Notes: generated by a model not told the origin, from the sequence alone. Shown: positions 23,640 through 34,654, counted from the first letter of the stretch. The stretch: 64,000 nt of DNA from Aphrophora alni (GCA_963513935.1 OY740772.1:13238098-13302097), one strand, 5' to 3'. Made by a program: numbers and translations.

Positions 23640-25668
23640 AACACAAATAAATAATAATGTATAGGATTTAAGAAATTTTAGTTATAAGAATTTAAATAAT
23701 TTTGTGTATATATAAATTTGTAAAAGGAACTAGTTGACATGCGCGTAGTATGAACAGTATTTGATGAGATGCGAGAAGTTTTATCACCGAGTCAGCGGAA
23801 AATTAAAAGACAATCCTTGGAGCAAGTAGGGTGAACCCCGATATAACAGGAAGTAAGAATTCCGGCGTGTGGTCTTCAGTCTTAAGAAGGAGCTTAGAGA
23901 GTAAAGATGTGTTTTTGTCGAGTTGAGTAAGAAGTTTAGAGATTTTGTGGGAAGAAGTGGCATAGTGTGATGTACTAATTTGATATGTAGAACAATAAAA
24001 AAAAAATGTAAAGAGGTTAATCGTCGGTCGTGAAGGGTGAGAGTGTGTTAAAAAATCTTGGTTGAACAGTTAAGTTGGTTAGACGTGTTCTCGCGCATAG
24101 ACAATAGACAATTAGCGTGTATCATACTAATACGGTCGGAAAATGAACAATTATAAGTTACAGAATGGACTAATATGTAAACAGATTTTGTTATTACAAA
24201 CATTCGTGAAGTGTGATTACAATTTAGCCACGGACAGAATAGCGGCATCAGTCAGCACGCTGCCTGGACCACAATTGAATAACGTGTAGTATGACAATGG
24301 ACTGGTAACTTGTGTTATTCAACACACTGTATTTAATCTGTTTATTGTATAATAATTTATGATGTTTAATTTTTTTTTTTATATAAGATTAATGTTAAAA
24401 GGATAGTATTTTTATTTTTTTTTTTTTTTGTAAAAGATTAATAAATATCTACTGACATACTTATCTTTGTCAAGGAATGTAAATTCATATTAAAAAACAG
24501 ATGTTTTCAATCTGTTTTGTTCATAAATTATTTTAGTTGCAACTTAGAGTTAAATTCAAATTCAAAAAATAAAAGATTAGTTCTCCTTTAGAGAAAATAA
24601 AAACAATTTGACTAAGATGATAGCTATAGTTGATTCCATGATATATGTTTTTATAACAAATGCTAATGTATGAAAAATCACTTCTTTTAATAAATTTATG
24701 TAAAATTTCAGTATATAAAAGAGTTCTTCATTTACTACCAGAAATCACTGCAAGTACATTTTTAAAAGAATCCATACCCGAGATCATAAAATAGTTAAAT
24801 TCATTTTCAAAATTGGTAAGCGGAAGCTGCCTGGCGCCCATAAGCTGTGCAAAGTTTTTAATTTAATAAAAAGTAAAAATAACTTAACTTAAGTAATATT
24901 TATAAAACCTTCAGTATTATAATTATTACAAATAATATTCAGCAGGCTTTCAACGGCGAATACAATCGTCATCACAAAAATTAAAAAGTAATTTAACTGT
25001 TTAAAAAATAGCTGCATGTTGGTGGAGATTGATTCATGTTCTGTTAAGCCCTTAACAAAGCGAAAAGAACAAGATTAATGAGAAAGTGCAAACTTAGTTG
25101 ATGTAGCACTATCTAAGAACTTGCAGACAAGATGAGATGCACATTAGTTCGGTACATTCCATTTTAAAGCAACAATTTAGCTATGCTGTGTCAGTAAAAT
25201 GCACCTCCAATCTGGGAGCAGAAAAAACTCCATCTGGAAGTCTCGCAGTTCATGCTGAAATTTGCTAAAAGTGACTCCGATCTTCTGTAAGCTATATCAT
25301 TGATAATGATGATAATAGCCCACAGCTATTAGGACTACCAATATATAACATGGTTGTTCTGTTTTCAATTCTCATATAAAACTAATGGCAATAGAACACA
25401 GAATGTATTTTATTAGAATTGGGAATAATTTATGAATTTTATAAATTTGAGTTTTTACCTCTTACTTACCTGTACTCGCACAATTTGCTATTTCAGGCAA
25501 TATCAGAGGAATATGTGTTCTAAATATATGTCTTAGAAACCCATATCTTGTATTTATTATTTAATTTGTTGAAAAACAAAATATAAATCTATAATATTAA
25601 TTACAATCCATCAATAAAAATCATTGTCCATTCTTGAATTGATTACACCATTATTAAAAAAAAGAAGA

Positions 25669-25670
<2 letters not shown>
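23640..25670. other. PLOD intron, nothing firmly recognised
   Basis: 23730-24290 is less AT-rich, with CpG-containing words, and might be a decayed LTR or element; I found no ends. 24360-25670 is AT-rich with T-runs. Confidence 0.35.
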
Positions 25671-25720
<50 letters not shown>

Positions 25721-25722
25721 AT
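25671..25722. repeat. (TA)n microsatellite
   Basis: About 25 TA units with one phase break near the middle. Confidence 0.95.
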
Positions 25723-25759
25723 AGTTTTGAGATATTAATTTTAGCAGCCATGTGCTACT

Positions 25760-26080
25760 CTGAATCTTATTCTTATTTACAGAGTTGCCAAGTCCTGATC
25801 TAAACTTTTTATTATTCACTTCGCCTCTTATTTCACATCCCTTATTCAACACTTCAACATTCTGTCCAACAAACTTCTGTCCATCTCATTTATCAAATGT
25901 TGATTCAAAAACTCTACACTCTAGCTCCTACAGGAGACTTTTTACAACTAAGTACTACGTAACATGCTCTTCCCCTCCCGCTCCAAACATTTTTCTCAGA
26001 ATTGTCCTGTTTGGAACATTACATGATCGTCAACACACCTCCCTCCTTGCTTCGACAATATTTTTTTCTTAATATACTGA
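25760..26080. other. Strand-asymmetric stretch, unidentified
   Basis: The plus strand is pyrimidine-rich and the minus strand purine-rich. Minus-strand translation gives fragments such as NVEVLNKGCEIRGEVNNKKF with interrupting stops. It adjoins the bacterial-type segment and could be part of the same insert or an unrelated decayed coding sequence. No family recognised. Confidence 0.25.
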
Positions 26081-26284
26081 AGCACTAAATTGTTTATAAA
26101 AATTAACTTTTTATTTATTTATTCCTTAATTATAATACATTTTTATTTACACATAATATTTTTTTATTATTACATTTGAAGTAAATTATTATTTATATAT
26201 TATTGATTGTTTAGAAGATGTCCCATGCTTACAAAGGTCAAGCTTTTAAGATTTCGATTAATTAGAGTATACAGTATAGGCCTA

Positions 26285-26999
26285 TAACAAAATCTTAAAA
26301 TTCATTGAGTATACTCACTAACAATAATCGCAGGCCTCTGTGACCAAACCCATTAGCTGATCTATTTCAGGTTTTATTTGTGATTTCCAAATTTTAGTTA
26401 GTGTGCAATCCATAAGATCAATAAGCTATACTTTTGTTTTTGCTGTTAATTTATCATCTGCTACAATAATTTCATAAGTCGCCTTCATGTTATTAGAATA
26501 ATGACACCTATAGTAATTTTTGAGTCCCAACTTTAACTATTACTAAACTTAGCCAACATTTGTGATCTACTAAAAGAATTAATACAAATAAGCATATCAG
26601 GAAATTGTAAGATCTTGTTAGTAGTTTGTACATGACCTGCATAATGTTTTTTTTACCATCTCCTAACTGAATCCTTGATCGGAACAAACAACACCTTGGA
26701 TCCCACTACTTCTGGAAACCCTCCTTCACAAAATATGTACTAATTATTTTTTAAATCAGTACTAATTAGGTTATTATAGATATTACAGCTTGCACTCATA
26801 TAATATGCTCCACTTACTGTATTGTCTTCTACTCTATCAAATCAAACTATTTTCTTTCCAAACTCATTACTTTTTTGATCACTTACAATCAAGATAAGTT
26901 TTGGTGCAACATTTCATGTGTAAGATACTCAACAGACATTTGTCTATATTAGTTTTTTCCAGCAAAACTCATTTCACAAAACATTATATATTTACTCAT
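26285..26999 (-). pseudogene. Broken bacterial-style reading frame, function unknown
   Basis: The minus strand has an ATG (26999-26997) preceded, six bases upstream, by GGGAGGT (27012-27006), a strong Shine-Dalgarno sequence in a normal bacterial position. The frame starts MSKYIMFCEMSFAGKN, then needs repeated frame changes. Translated pieces include LILIVSDQKSNEFGKKI, FDRVEDNTVSGAYYMS, GGFPEVVGSKVLFVPIKDS, KILQFPDMLICINSFSRSQM, KATYEIIVADDKLTAKTK and IDLMDCTLTKIWKSQIKPEI, ending near 26290 at ACDYC-stop. The pieces are collinear and have protein-like composition, suggesting one original gene of about 240 codons. I recognise no family. That it is bacterial is inferred from the ribosome-binding site and from its neighbours. 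Confidence 0.45.
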
Positions 27000-27005
27000 A
27001 GTTAT

Positions 27006-27012
27006 ACCTCCC
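27006..27012 (-). promoter_or_regulatory. Shine-Dalgarno-like sequence
   Basis: GGGAGGT on the minus strand, six bases before the ATG of the broken frame at 26999. Insect genes do not use such sites, so a well-placed one beside two bacterial-type gene fragments supports a bacterial source. Taken alone it could be chance. Confidence 0.45.
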
Positions 27013-27236
27013 TATATTATTTTATCATAATAACAAAAAATAACTAAACACTAAACACATTAGATAATTTTTTACAATTAATAAAGTAATAATCTTTCTA
27101 ATTAACAAGAGTTCCTAAAAAAATATCCGCCTGCACTTAATGCGGTTATATTACATGATATAGTGCCTTCTATTAACCTGAATTAAATGTAACAAGTTAT
27201 ATCGAACTTCCGTGATAAGAGTTGTAAAAAGATAAA

Positions 27237-27420
27237 CAACTGAGATAAGTGAGAGCCTAATTAACAGGGTTACAGATAATGAAAGGGTTCTATATAATGC
27301 AATGAATGAGGTTAGAAGTTGGCAGAATATGCCTTTAGAAGCAGTTTAAGCTATTGTTTATTTTGATGCTTTAATAGTTAAAGTTCATAACTTATGGAAG
27401 TAGCAGAATTATAAGGTTTG
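27237..27420 (+). pseudogene. IS256-family (Mutator-type) transposase fragment
   Basis: Plus-strand translation reads EISESLINRVTDN, then NEVRSWQNMPLEAV, one in-frame stop, then AIVYFDALIVKVHN. This is the hallmark segment of bacterial IS256-type DDE transposases ('.isp.lISrvTd...eEv..WQ.RPLe.vYaivyfDal.vKvr'), including the first catalytic aspartate in 'FDAL'. A few extra residues sit between VTD and NEV, and a TAA interrupts the frame, so it is dead. Only about 60 codons remain of roughly 400; the N-terminal part and the rest of the catalytic domain are absent. ISRpe1-like IS256 elements are common in Rickettsia and other endosymbionts. Eukaryotic MULEs are much more distant from this wording. 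Confidence 0.8.
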
Positions 27421-27440
27421 ATGAGGTATAATTAGTATTT

Positions 27441-27788
27441 TTAATTATATTACCAATAGCAGCTTGAATATCCATTTGAAATAAATACTTTGGAATTATA
27501 TCACCGAGCCGTTTACACAATTCTTGAATTCGATGTTCTGATTTGAACGATGTACGATAAAGAATTAACTGGCTGACTATTAACTAAAATATATAATTTT
27601 ACCAAATTGCTCTCCTGATAAAGATCTACTTCCCAATCTAAGCTAGTATAGCCTTTTGTATAAGTTTTTTACTTATCATATAAAACACTATCTCATTTAA
27701 CGATAATCGGTAAATTACCATAGCCCTACCGATTACATAAGTTAATTCAATCTGAACGCCTCTTTTATTGGTAGGCCTACATAAAGAT
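27441..27788 (-). pseudogene. lepA: lepA (elongation factor 4) fragment, alpha-proteobacterial type
   Basis: On the minus strand, with several frameshifts and no intron, the pieces are NKRGVQIELTYVIGRAM, LNEIV, YTKGYTSLDWEVD, YQESNLVKLYILVNSQPVNS, SEHRIQELCKRLGDIIPK and YLFQMDIQAAIGN. They follow the C-terminal part of LepA/EF4 in order: 'RGvQ.eltYv.nRam..Y.lPLnEiv.dFyD.LKs.tkGYaSfDyE...Y.eSnLVKl.IlVN..pVdaLS.IvhR...e.RGR.lC.rLkd.IPr..F...IQAAIG'. EF4 is a translational GTPase that back-translocates ribosomes. Homology ends abruptly after AAIG, before the 'iiARETi' segment. The wording is closer to alpha-proteobacterial LepA than to animal GUF1 as I remember them. GUF1 descends from such a gene, so a processed GUF1 pseudogene is the main alternative. 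Confidence 0.75.
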
Positions 27789-28069
27789 TCTAGTTTGCAT
27801 TGTGCTGATAGTTTGGTATTAGTGTAGTTATGGCTTACTCTAAAATTGAGTTTGAGCTTTAAATCGAGTTATGTTAGGATGTGTCATAATGAAATGTTAT
27901 GAAAAACGGCTTTTTGCTTTTTTTTTCATTTATCAAATTATATATTTTTTTTTAATTTCAAAACATATAATGAACAAATCAAAGGGATTTTTAATTTACC
28001 TTAAGACAAATCCAAAGACTGCTTACAACAATGTTATGTATCGCATGCAACTAACTGTTTCAATGTTAC

Positions 28070-28246
28070 CTGAAGCAGACAAAAGGTTTTGGAATATGGC
28101 AGCTTTGACATCCAAAACAATTCTGTACTTGTCTCTCATAGATTTATCAAGGAAGAGCTTGGTGTAGTAAAGTTGATCATCTCCTGTGTTCCCAATTTTA
28201 TTTGATGAGATGAATTCATACAAGTCTGAAGCATAACCGATGATAC
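28070..28246 (-). CDS. PLOD: PLOD exon (glycosyltransferase domain)
   Basis: A 177-base exon with a GTTATAG acceptor and a GTAACA donor. It encodes IIGYASDLYEFISSNKI, then GNTGDDQLYYTKLFLDKSMR, then DKYRIVLDVKAAIFQNLLSA. Vertebrate enzymes have a run of four or five aspartates before 'QLFYT'; here only D-D remain. In LH3 two of these acidic residues matter for glycosyl transfer, and a D-D pair is kept. The exon begins with two bases and ends with one base of split codons, in phase with both neighbours. Confidence 0.95.
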
Positions 28247-29121
28247 CTATAACAAGGACAAGATATATTAGCCAAATCTTTTTAAATTTTATTTATCTAT
28301 CTTTAATAATACATTTGTAATTTTCGTTCAGAATAGAGACTAACAAATAGGACAGTTGTTTAGGTATATACTACTAATAAAAAATAAATATACAATTATA
28401 TAAAACTAAACATATAACAAAACAGTTTTATTCCACTACAATATGGACCTTGTTCAAAAAGTTGTAGTTTGTGAATCGGTTACTGAAATATTTCTGGTAA
28501 ATATAGCTCTGATCTTTAGATCATTAAAATATAAATGGTTCTGTAACCCATGTTAGCACTGTTGCATCACAAGTATTTTGCATCTGTTCTATTACTTAAG
28601 TTATGTAGAAAAACATTATTTATTTTTAACGCCAGCCAAGTAATGAAAATATATTTGTAGAGATCATTAAATCTGAAATGATCATTCACTGCCATTTATT
28701 GATTAATCAAAGAATTTTTAAATTGTAAATATAAATTTCTAACCTAAATATTTACACTGTCCAATAATCATTCTCATGTAATTGCACCCATACCCATTAT
28801 ATAAAACTCATTTAATTTTGTATTTATATAATTGACATTACATGTCAATTAAGAAACATAATATTTCCAAATATGTAAATTGACAATTGAAAAAGTAAAT
28901 CTCTTTGGAAGGTAAAAGAAATAAAACAAGGCGAAACAATGGAATAAAAAAGGAGGGTGATTACAAAATGGGTAGTCTTGTAGAACATTGTTTTATAATT
29001 AGAGAAGAATTAAATCGTTTTCTGTTATATGCATTTTAAAAGGAATTATCTATCAAAGTGACTGATTTTTAATATATTTAAATATTGCAGCCTAGAACAC
29101 AGGTTTCAATAACAGTTTACA
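28247..29121. other. PLOD intron, nothing recognised
   Basis: AT-rich; no exon or repeat family identified. Confidence 0.4.
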
Positions 29122-29335
29122 AGGAAAAAACCCTGCACGTCATCAACAACTTTAAAAAAAGAAGAAGATAATAGAGACTCCTTCAATCCCTTAACAGCAT
29201 CAGAATAGGAAAAGAACAAGAGTTGTCCAAAAGAGAACTGATAGGGAAAGAGAGGGATCTTATACAAGAATAGATTAAGAAAGGTGTTGATCTAGAATCA
29301 GGACTATGCCCATACTCACTATTAGTGAAACCCCT
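29122..29335 (+). repeat. SINE-like family B copy (forward)
   Basis: Contains 'aaccctgcacgtcatc', 'agaagaagataatag', 'aagaacaagagttg', 'agagaactgatagg', 'gagggatct' and 'actcactattag', in the order of the 6900 copy. Confidence 0.6.
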
Positions 29336-29439
29336 CAGTGGATAAAAACATCAAAACCTAATATTTAGTATGAACCTGAATTTTAAAAAAATATTATTTG
29401 TTATAAGTCTAAAGACTTATAATCAGGTGTGGTTATAAA

Positions 29440-29770
29440 AGATGACAATTAAGAGGAAAAGGGCTACTGCCCTCTCCTTTCTTAATTATTCACAACACAT
29501 TTACCCACATATCCTGAGGGCCACTTTAGGGAGTATGGGCTTGGAAATTTTAAAAACCCCTAGGTTGATCTATTCCTTTTTGTTGAATTCTTGGGTGAGA
29601 TTCCTTGCTTTGATCACTATTATCAGGTCTCTCTTGGCCAATTCTCGCTCTTTTTCAACCCTGATGCTATTAGATTATTTGAAGTCTAGGGGTCTTTTTT
29701 TTATGTTCTTTTGTTTCTTTTTTTTTATAATGATCAAGAGGTTTTTACCTTTAACAAAGAAAAAAAAACA
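29440..29770 (-). repeat. SINE-like family B copy (reverse)
   Basis: Reads 'tatcaggtctctcttggcc', 'aattctcgctctttttcaac', 'ctgatgctattagattattt', 'gttcttttgtttctttttt' and 'aagaggtttttacctttaac'. It lies head-on to the copy at 29122, about 100 bases away. The 120-codon frame over it is an artefact of the repeat. Confidence 0.65.
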
Positions 29771-30204
29771 TCTGCGCCTTTCAGTTTTTGACAAAAGTTA
29801 TTAGCAACTTGATGGTGACCTTGAACTTAGGACCAAATTTAGGGGTCATTGAGGATCAACTTGATTTTTTTTAAAGTACCCCTACTTCTGACACCAGAAA
29901 TGGAATGAATGGAAAATTTAAGTTCAGAAATATATCCATTATGGGACGAAGTAACTTTCCGGAATCATTTCAAGGTTATCTTTTTACAAAATGAAAACAA
30001 GATTGTAAAATTGCCCAGATAGCCATGGGAATTCCTTTTTAAAATTAATTTTGACCTTGAAATTATCTGCATGATGAATCGGTTAAATTAATGTTTAGAG
30101 TCAAAGTCACACCTATGAGCTCAACTTTTATTCAGTACAATTTCCATAAAGTGATTTTCGCTAGAATAGTTTTTTTTTCAATATTTTGCCTGTGCATCCC
30201 TTTA

Positions 30205-31040
30205 GCCCTCTAACTGATAGCGTCGCAATTGCAACGCATATGTAGACGTTCACTAAAAGCGATATATTGACAATGGGTTTTTTCCAATCCTCTCGATTTT
30301 GGTAGCAATCGATAGTTGAGATTTCGATCTTTATTTATTATGTCAATAATAGTACAATGTTTGTTTTCAAATGTTGGAAGAGATTAACAAATTATATGTT
30401 ACAGTCGTCAGCTGGTGTCAACATTTTCGTTGTTGTTGCTTTGTTGCATCAGTGTTATTAATTTGTGTTGTGATCATATAGCCTAAATAATTATTATGGC
30501 TAGTGATCAGTACAAATCAAGTGATATTCATGAATTACTTGAAGACGATGGTGATGTTTCTTCCATAGAATGTGAAAATAACTATGGTTGGGAAAGTGAC
30601 ATTTCAGTGGAAGGCCTACTGTCTGATATTTCGTTGAAAGAATTTTTGTCAGAAAGTGATGACGATTATGAACCTAATTATAATGAGTTATTTCACTAAT
30701 ATTGAATTAACTTATTATTATTATTTTTTTTTTTTGGTTTTTTTTAACATTACGGTATGCACATTTTGTATCTTACATAAAAAAAACTCAAATTTCCCCA
30801 AGTTATGTATCTTAGAAGTTTTATGAAAGAAAATTTAAAAAAGCTATTTTCAAATTGTGTCAAGTGGAACAATCATAAACAAGAGGTACAGTTTTAATAA
30901 TTACATAAGCATGTTATTTAGACTCTTCTGAATAAATTGATATATTACACTTTGTATCTATGATTTTTTACATATTTATTAAAAAAATTTTAAGATATGT
31001 GTTTAACACTCGTAAAAACATTTAGCGTGTTGGGGAAAAT
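30205..31040 (+). mobile_element. Possible piggyBac-type remnant
   Basis: Begins TTAG-CCCTCTAACTG, close to the TTAA-CCC start of piggyBac elements, with an internal palindrome CGTTGCAATTGCGACG (minus strand) near 30224-30239. The right side ends GTGTTGGGG near 31036. The interior has one acidic 67-codon frame (listed separately) and no catalytic domain. The assignment rests on ends and acid N-terminus only. Confidence 0.35.
30496..30699 (+). CDS. Small acidic ORF, possible transposase N-terminus
   Basis: A 67-residue open frame starts MASDQYKSSDIHELLEDDGD and ends near SESDDDYEPNYNELFH. It is very rich in D, E and S with almost no basic residues. PiggyBac transposases and PGBD-type domesticated proteins start with such an acidic low-complexity region, so it may be the start of a deleted transposase. 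A real host small ORF cannot be excluded. There is no Kozak or expression evidence beyond the ATG in TTATTATGG, and no splice donor was chosen. Confidence 0.35.
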   Translation: MASDQYKSSDIHELLEDDGDVSSIECENNYGWESDISVEGLLSDISLKEFLSESDDDYEPNYNELFH

Positions 31041-31051
31041 GATTACCAGTT

Positions 31052-31840
31052 ATACCGGGTGTTCAAAAAGTCTGGAAACCCCTTAATAGTAATTTTATTA
31101 ATAAACGCAGAACAATGAAATTCTAGGATTACGTCCTCACTGTAGTTACTGACTTTTTGGTCATTTTAACTGTCTTTTTTTCGCTTTGGGGGGACGTCCT
31201 GTGGAGGAAGTCTAAAAAATCTTAAATGTAAGCATAGGTCGAATTATACCTCATTTTAAAGGTCTTTGTGAGAGGAACACATTGCCGCAATCCCGAACGA
31301 AAAAGGACCATTCGTTTGGAAATGGTAGCCTCTTAAATTTTGTTAACTTTACGTTGCGGAGATTAAGAGGCAGAAGTGAATACTCAACCGTGTTGGTTAT
31401 GTTAGTGTTTTAGCTATGAGAATTTCACAGCTAGAGTGAGGAGGGATAGGAAAAACTCCAGCTGTAAAATTCTCATAGCTAAAACGCTAACATAACCAAC
31501 TCGGTTGAGTATTCACTTCTGCCTCTTAATCTCCGCAACGTAAAGTTAACCAACTTTAAGAGGCTGCCATTTCCAAACGAAAGGTCCTTTTTCATTCGGG
31601 ATTGCAGCAATGTGTTCATCTAACAAAGACCTTTAAAATGAGGTATAATTCGACCTATGGTTACATTTAAGATTTTTTAGACTTCCTCCACAGGACGTCC
31701 CATCAAAGCGAAAAAAGATATCTAAAATGACCAAAAAGTCAGTAACTACAGTGACGACGTATTCCTAGAGTTTCATTGTTCTGCGTTTATTAATAAAATA
31801 AATATTAAGGGGTTTCCAGACTTTTTGAACACCCAGTATG
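31052..31840. mobile_element. 788-base near-perfect foldback element
   Basis: Arms of about 380 bases, from TACCGGGTGTTCAAAAAGTC at left to GACTTTTTGAACACCCAGTA at right, pair almost throughout around a loop of about 26 bases near 31433-31458. TA flanks both sides. The GGGTGTTCAAAAAGT end is typical of mariner-type terminal repeats in insects. There is no coding sequence. Transcripts would form a very long double-stranded RNA. Confidence 0.9.
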
Positions 31841-32519
31841 ATTAACTTTGAGGTAACCCCTAGACCCCATTGAATGACTACATATGAATGTTCTTTTTAT
31901 ATTCTGAAATAAAAAATGAGGGTTCATATTTAGAAAAATCAAGTTTACCTTCAAATGACACCTAAATTCAATCCCAAGGTGCCTCAATCAAGTGCCTCTT
32001 CTTGTGCCCTACATCTTTGTTTTAAACATATTTTCCTAAAACATAATCCAATCCTGATATTCGACAGTCCTGGTACTTTTATATATTTATTTGAACTAAC
32101 ATGAAAAACATGTTGTGGGTTTCATGATTGGTGGTTATTTGACGAGTCTTAACTTTATCATGAAGCCAGCTCTCTAAATATACAAAGGACATTTTCTACA
32201 AACCATTAATCCATGAACTAGACAACCATGCCATAACTAGAATGTCATGGTTTAAATTATAAAATGATGACACATTACCATGAAGAAAAAAAATTGCAAT
32301 ACAAAATTATCAACAGCAAAATACAACACAGACCTGTAGCCTTGAATAAACATAATAAAACTTTTTTATCATCTGATGCATCACAATTCTTGTGCAATTG
32401 AAATATTTAAAAAAAAAACATTTTAGAGGACAAAATAAAGTCATTTGTCTATGACCACATTTATGTGCAACCAAACTTCAAGCTATAATATATGTACATA
32501 TGAACTTGAGTGATATATA

Positions 32520-33220
32520 ATATGTCAGAACACATCCCCAAAATCAAATAAAAACCAAACAAAACTAATTTTCACCAAAAATATCATTTCGGTATTTGTC
32601 GATTAAAAAGTGAAAATTTATATATTTTAGATAAAGCCCTAAACTTGTTTCACTTGTTCAATAAACATGTCCTCAGCATAAATTTACCTGATTAAGATCA
32701 AACTTTTAATGATTGAAGTAAAAATTAATTTTTGTTTCTTTCCAATTTTTCCTGAACCATAATATTTTTTGTCATTTGCAAGTTGGATTTGGGTTGTTAA
32801 TCTTCAAGTTTCATTAAAATTGGCAGAACCGATTTTGAAAAATAACAGCCTCATTGGTGTTTTTAAGTTCTTACTCATACCACACAAGCCAGCATTTTAG
32901 GAGACATGTTTGGTTTCCTTGGAGCTATACTGAGCAAAATTTTATAAAAATCGTTAGAGACATTTTGAGAAAATTATAATTTTGTGTTATTGTTTAAATG
33001 GCAGCTACACCCAAATTTTGAGTTATAGAAAAAAAGTTCTGAAATATGGCAAACATTGGCCACACCAAATTTGATTAAATTTGGTCTACACATTTAGGCT
33101 CCAAAGCACTACACATACAACAGACAACATTCCAAAAACCACCTTTCTTTTTTTTCTCAGGAATCAAATACTTTAAAAATATATTCGTAAAAAACTTGAC
33201 ATCAATTTTATCGCCCATCA
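32520..33220 (+). repeat. Family A, long copy
   Basis: Runs from 'catccccaaaatcaaataaa' through 'ttcctgaaccataatattt', 'cattaaaattggcagaacc' and 'cagctacacccaaattttg' to 'cttgacatcaattttatcg'. 31841-32519 has nothing recognised. Confidence 0.75.
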
Positions 33221-33374
33221 CATATTTTCTAAATATACTGATGTTGATGTTTTTGTGGATATTCGTTTTGATGCCCCCTAGGCGCAAAAAATTATTTTTG
33301 GAATAATGTGTCTAGATATATTGTAGTCTAATTTGGATTGTGAGCATTATTGATCTTAAGTTGTTTTTCTTTTT

Positions 33375-33545
33375 TCAATATCTGAAAATTTGGAGTTACA
33401 TGCTAAAAGACAAAAATACAGACTTTCTAAAAATCGGTTCCAACGATTTTGATCAAATTTTGCTAAAATATATCCTCTAAAGACCCAAAAAATATATTAA
33501 TCGCAATCTTTCACAAAAATTGACCTTGAAAACTATTATAAAAGA
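33375..33545 (-). repeat. Family A, inverted internal fragment
   Basis: 'aaaaatcggttccaacgatt', 'ttgatcaaattttgctaaa' and 'atcctctaaagacccaaa' are the complement of the central part of the family. It follows the forward copy at 32520 by about 150 bases in opposite orientation, as if both were halves of one foldback. 33560-34650 holds AT-rich sequence plus a family A scrap near 34300-34350. Confidence 0.65.
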
Positions 33546-34654
33546 CGAAATGTGAAGTGTGACTACAGTCACTGTTTACAAAAATATTAATATTATTTCA
33601 AAAATTCCATGAACTACTATAAAATAAAATTTAAAAAGATAATCAGAATGAAAAAACTTTATAAACAATAACTATAGAAATCTTTGCACAACAAAACATA
33701 ATAACAAAAATTGTAGCATATTTGAGAAATCGTCTGTTTTATTTCAGCTTGCAAGATTTGTGAAGTCTTCTGTTTTACAAATATAGAAGTATAAAGTGAA
33801 GCACCACATAATCAGCTTTTCACTGATACCAACCAACATTGATACAATTGAATGAGAAATATTGGTTGAAAAATTGATTTATTATACAATTCTCCATTAT
33901 TTTTCCAACACAGCTGTTTATGAAACAAAACTAAATGTTGGAAAACCGACAGCTGTCAGTTTTAGGATTAATCAATGAAAAAACATTTTGCCCATTTAGT
34001 TGGACTAACTTTCTCACATACACATCTTTAACTCCAAAATTTAAATTTGTCACTAACTTTCCAAAAATGTTTTCTATTTTCAGTCAAAAAAAATTGCGTT
34101 ACTTTATTAGTGAATTTTTGGTTGTATATTTTTAATGGAAGATATGTTGTTATAGTCACACATCATCTTTTAGTGGTGGGAAAAAACTATTTTGAAAGAT
34201 TTTACTTAAATAGAGGCTAAGCTGTTTTGCTTTTACCGAAAAACATGTCTAGAAAATAAATATTATTTGATTGAATCGAGTTTTAAGGACGGTGGGCAAG
34301 GTTCAGTTTAGTTTTTTTGCCAATTACCCCTGAACTGTAATTTGGAATGTAGGCTTAGCAAAATAGGCCACCATTTTGACATTTTCAATTAGATATTTCT
34401 GAATTTCTAAAGAGTTCTTTATGAACACACTAATAGTTTGATCAGTGAAGATCAGTGAAAATAATGGAAGTAATAATTTTGAACGATTACCCTATACTTC
34501 GTATATTAAGGTTTTGTGCATCTTCTCTTCATTTTTCTATCTTCTATAAACTATTTGATCAATTGTAGCTTCTTAGAATTCAAACATATAGTAACTATCA
34601 CCCAAAATTATAGAATTAAAAAGGCCATATGATGCCCAAATAGGAAAGGACACA

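Noticed and set aside
25785..26072. 95-codon plus frame with a start before PSPDLN
   Set aside because: Composition is that of a pyrimidine-rich strand; no domain, signal or splice support. Kept only as an unidentified segment.
27454..27583. A spliced GUF1 exon bounded by ATTTTAG and GTAATA
   Set aside because: LepA homology continues without interruption through the supposed acceptor in another frame, so the 'splice site' is accidental and the region is an intronless pseudogene.
29442..29804. 120-codon plus-strand frame
   Set aside because: Lies on a family B repeat and its T-rich tail; the same sequence recurs elsewhere with stops.
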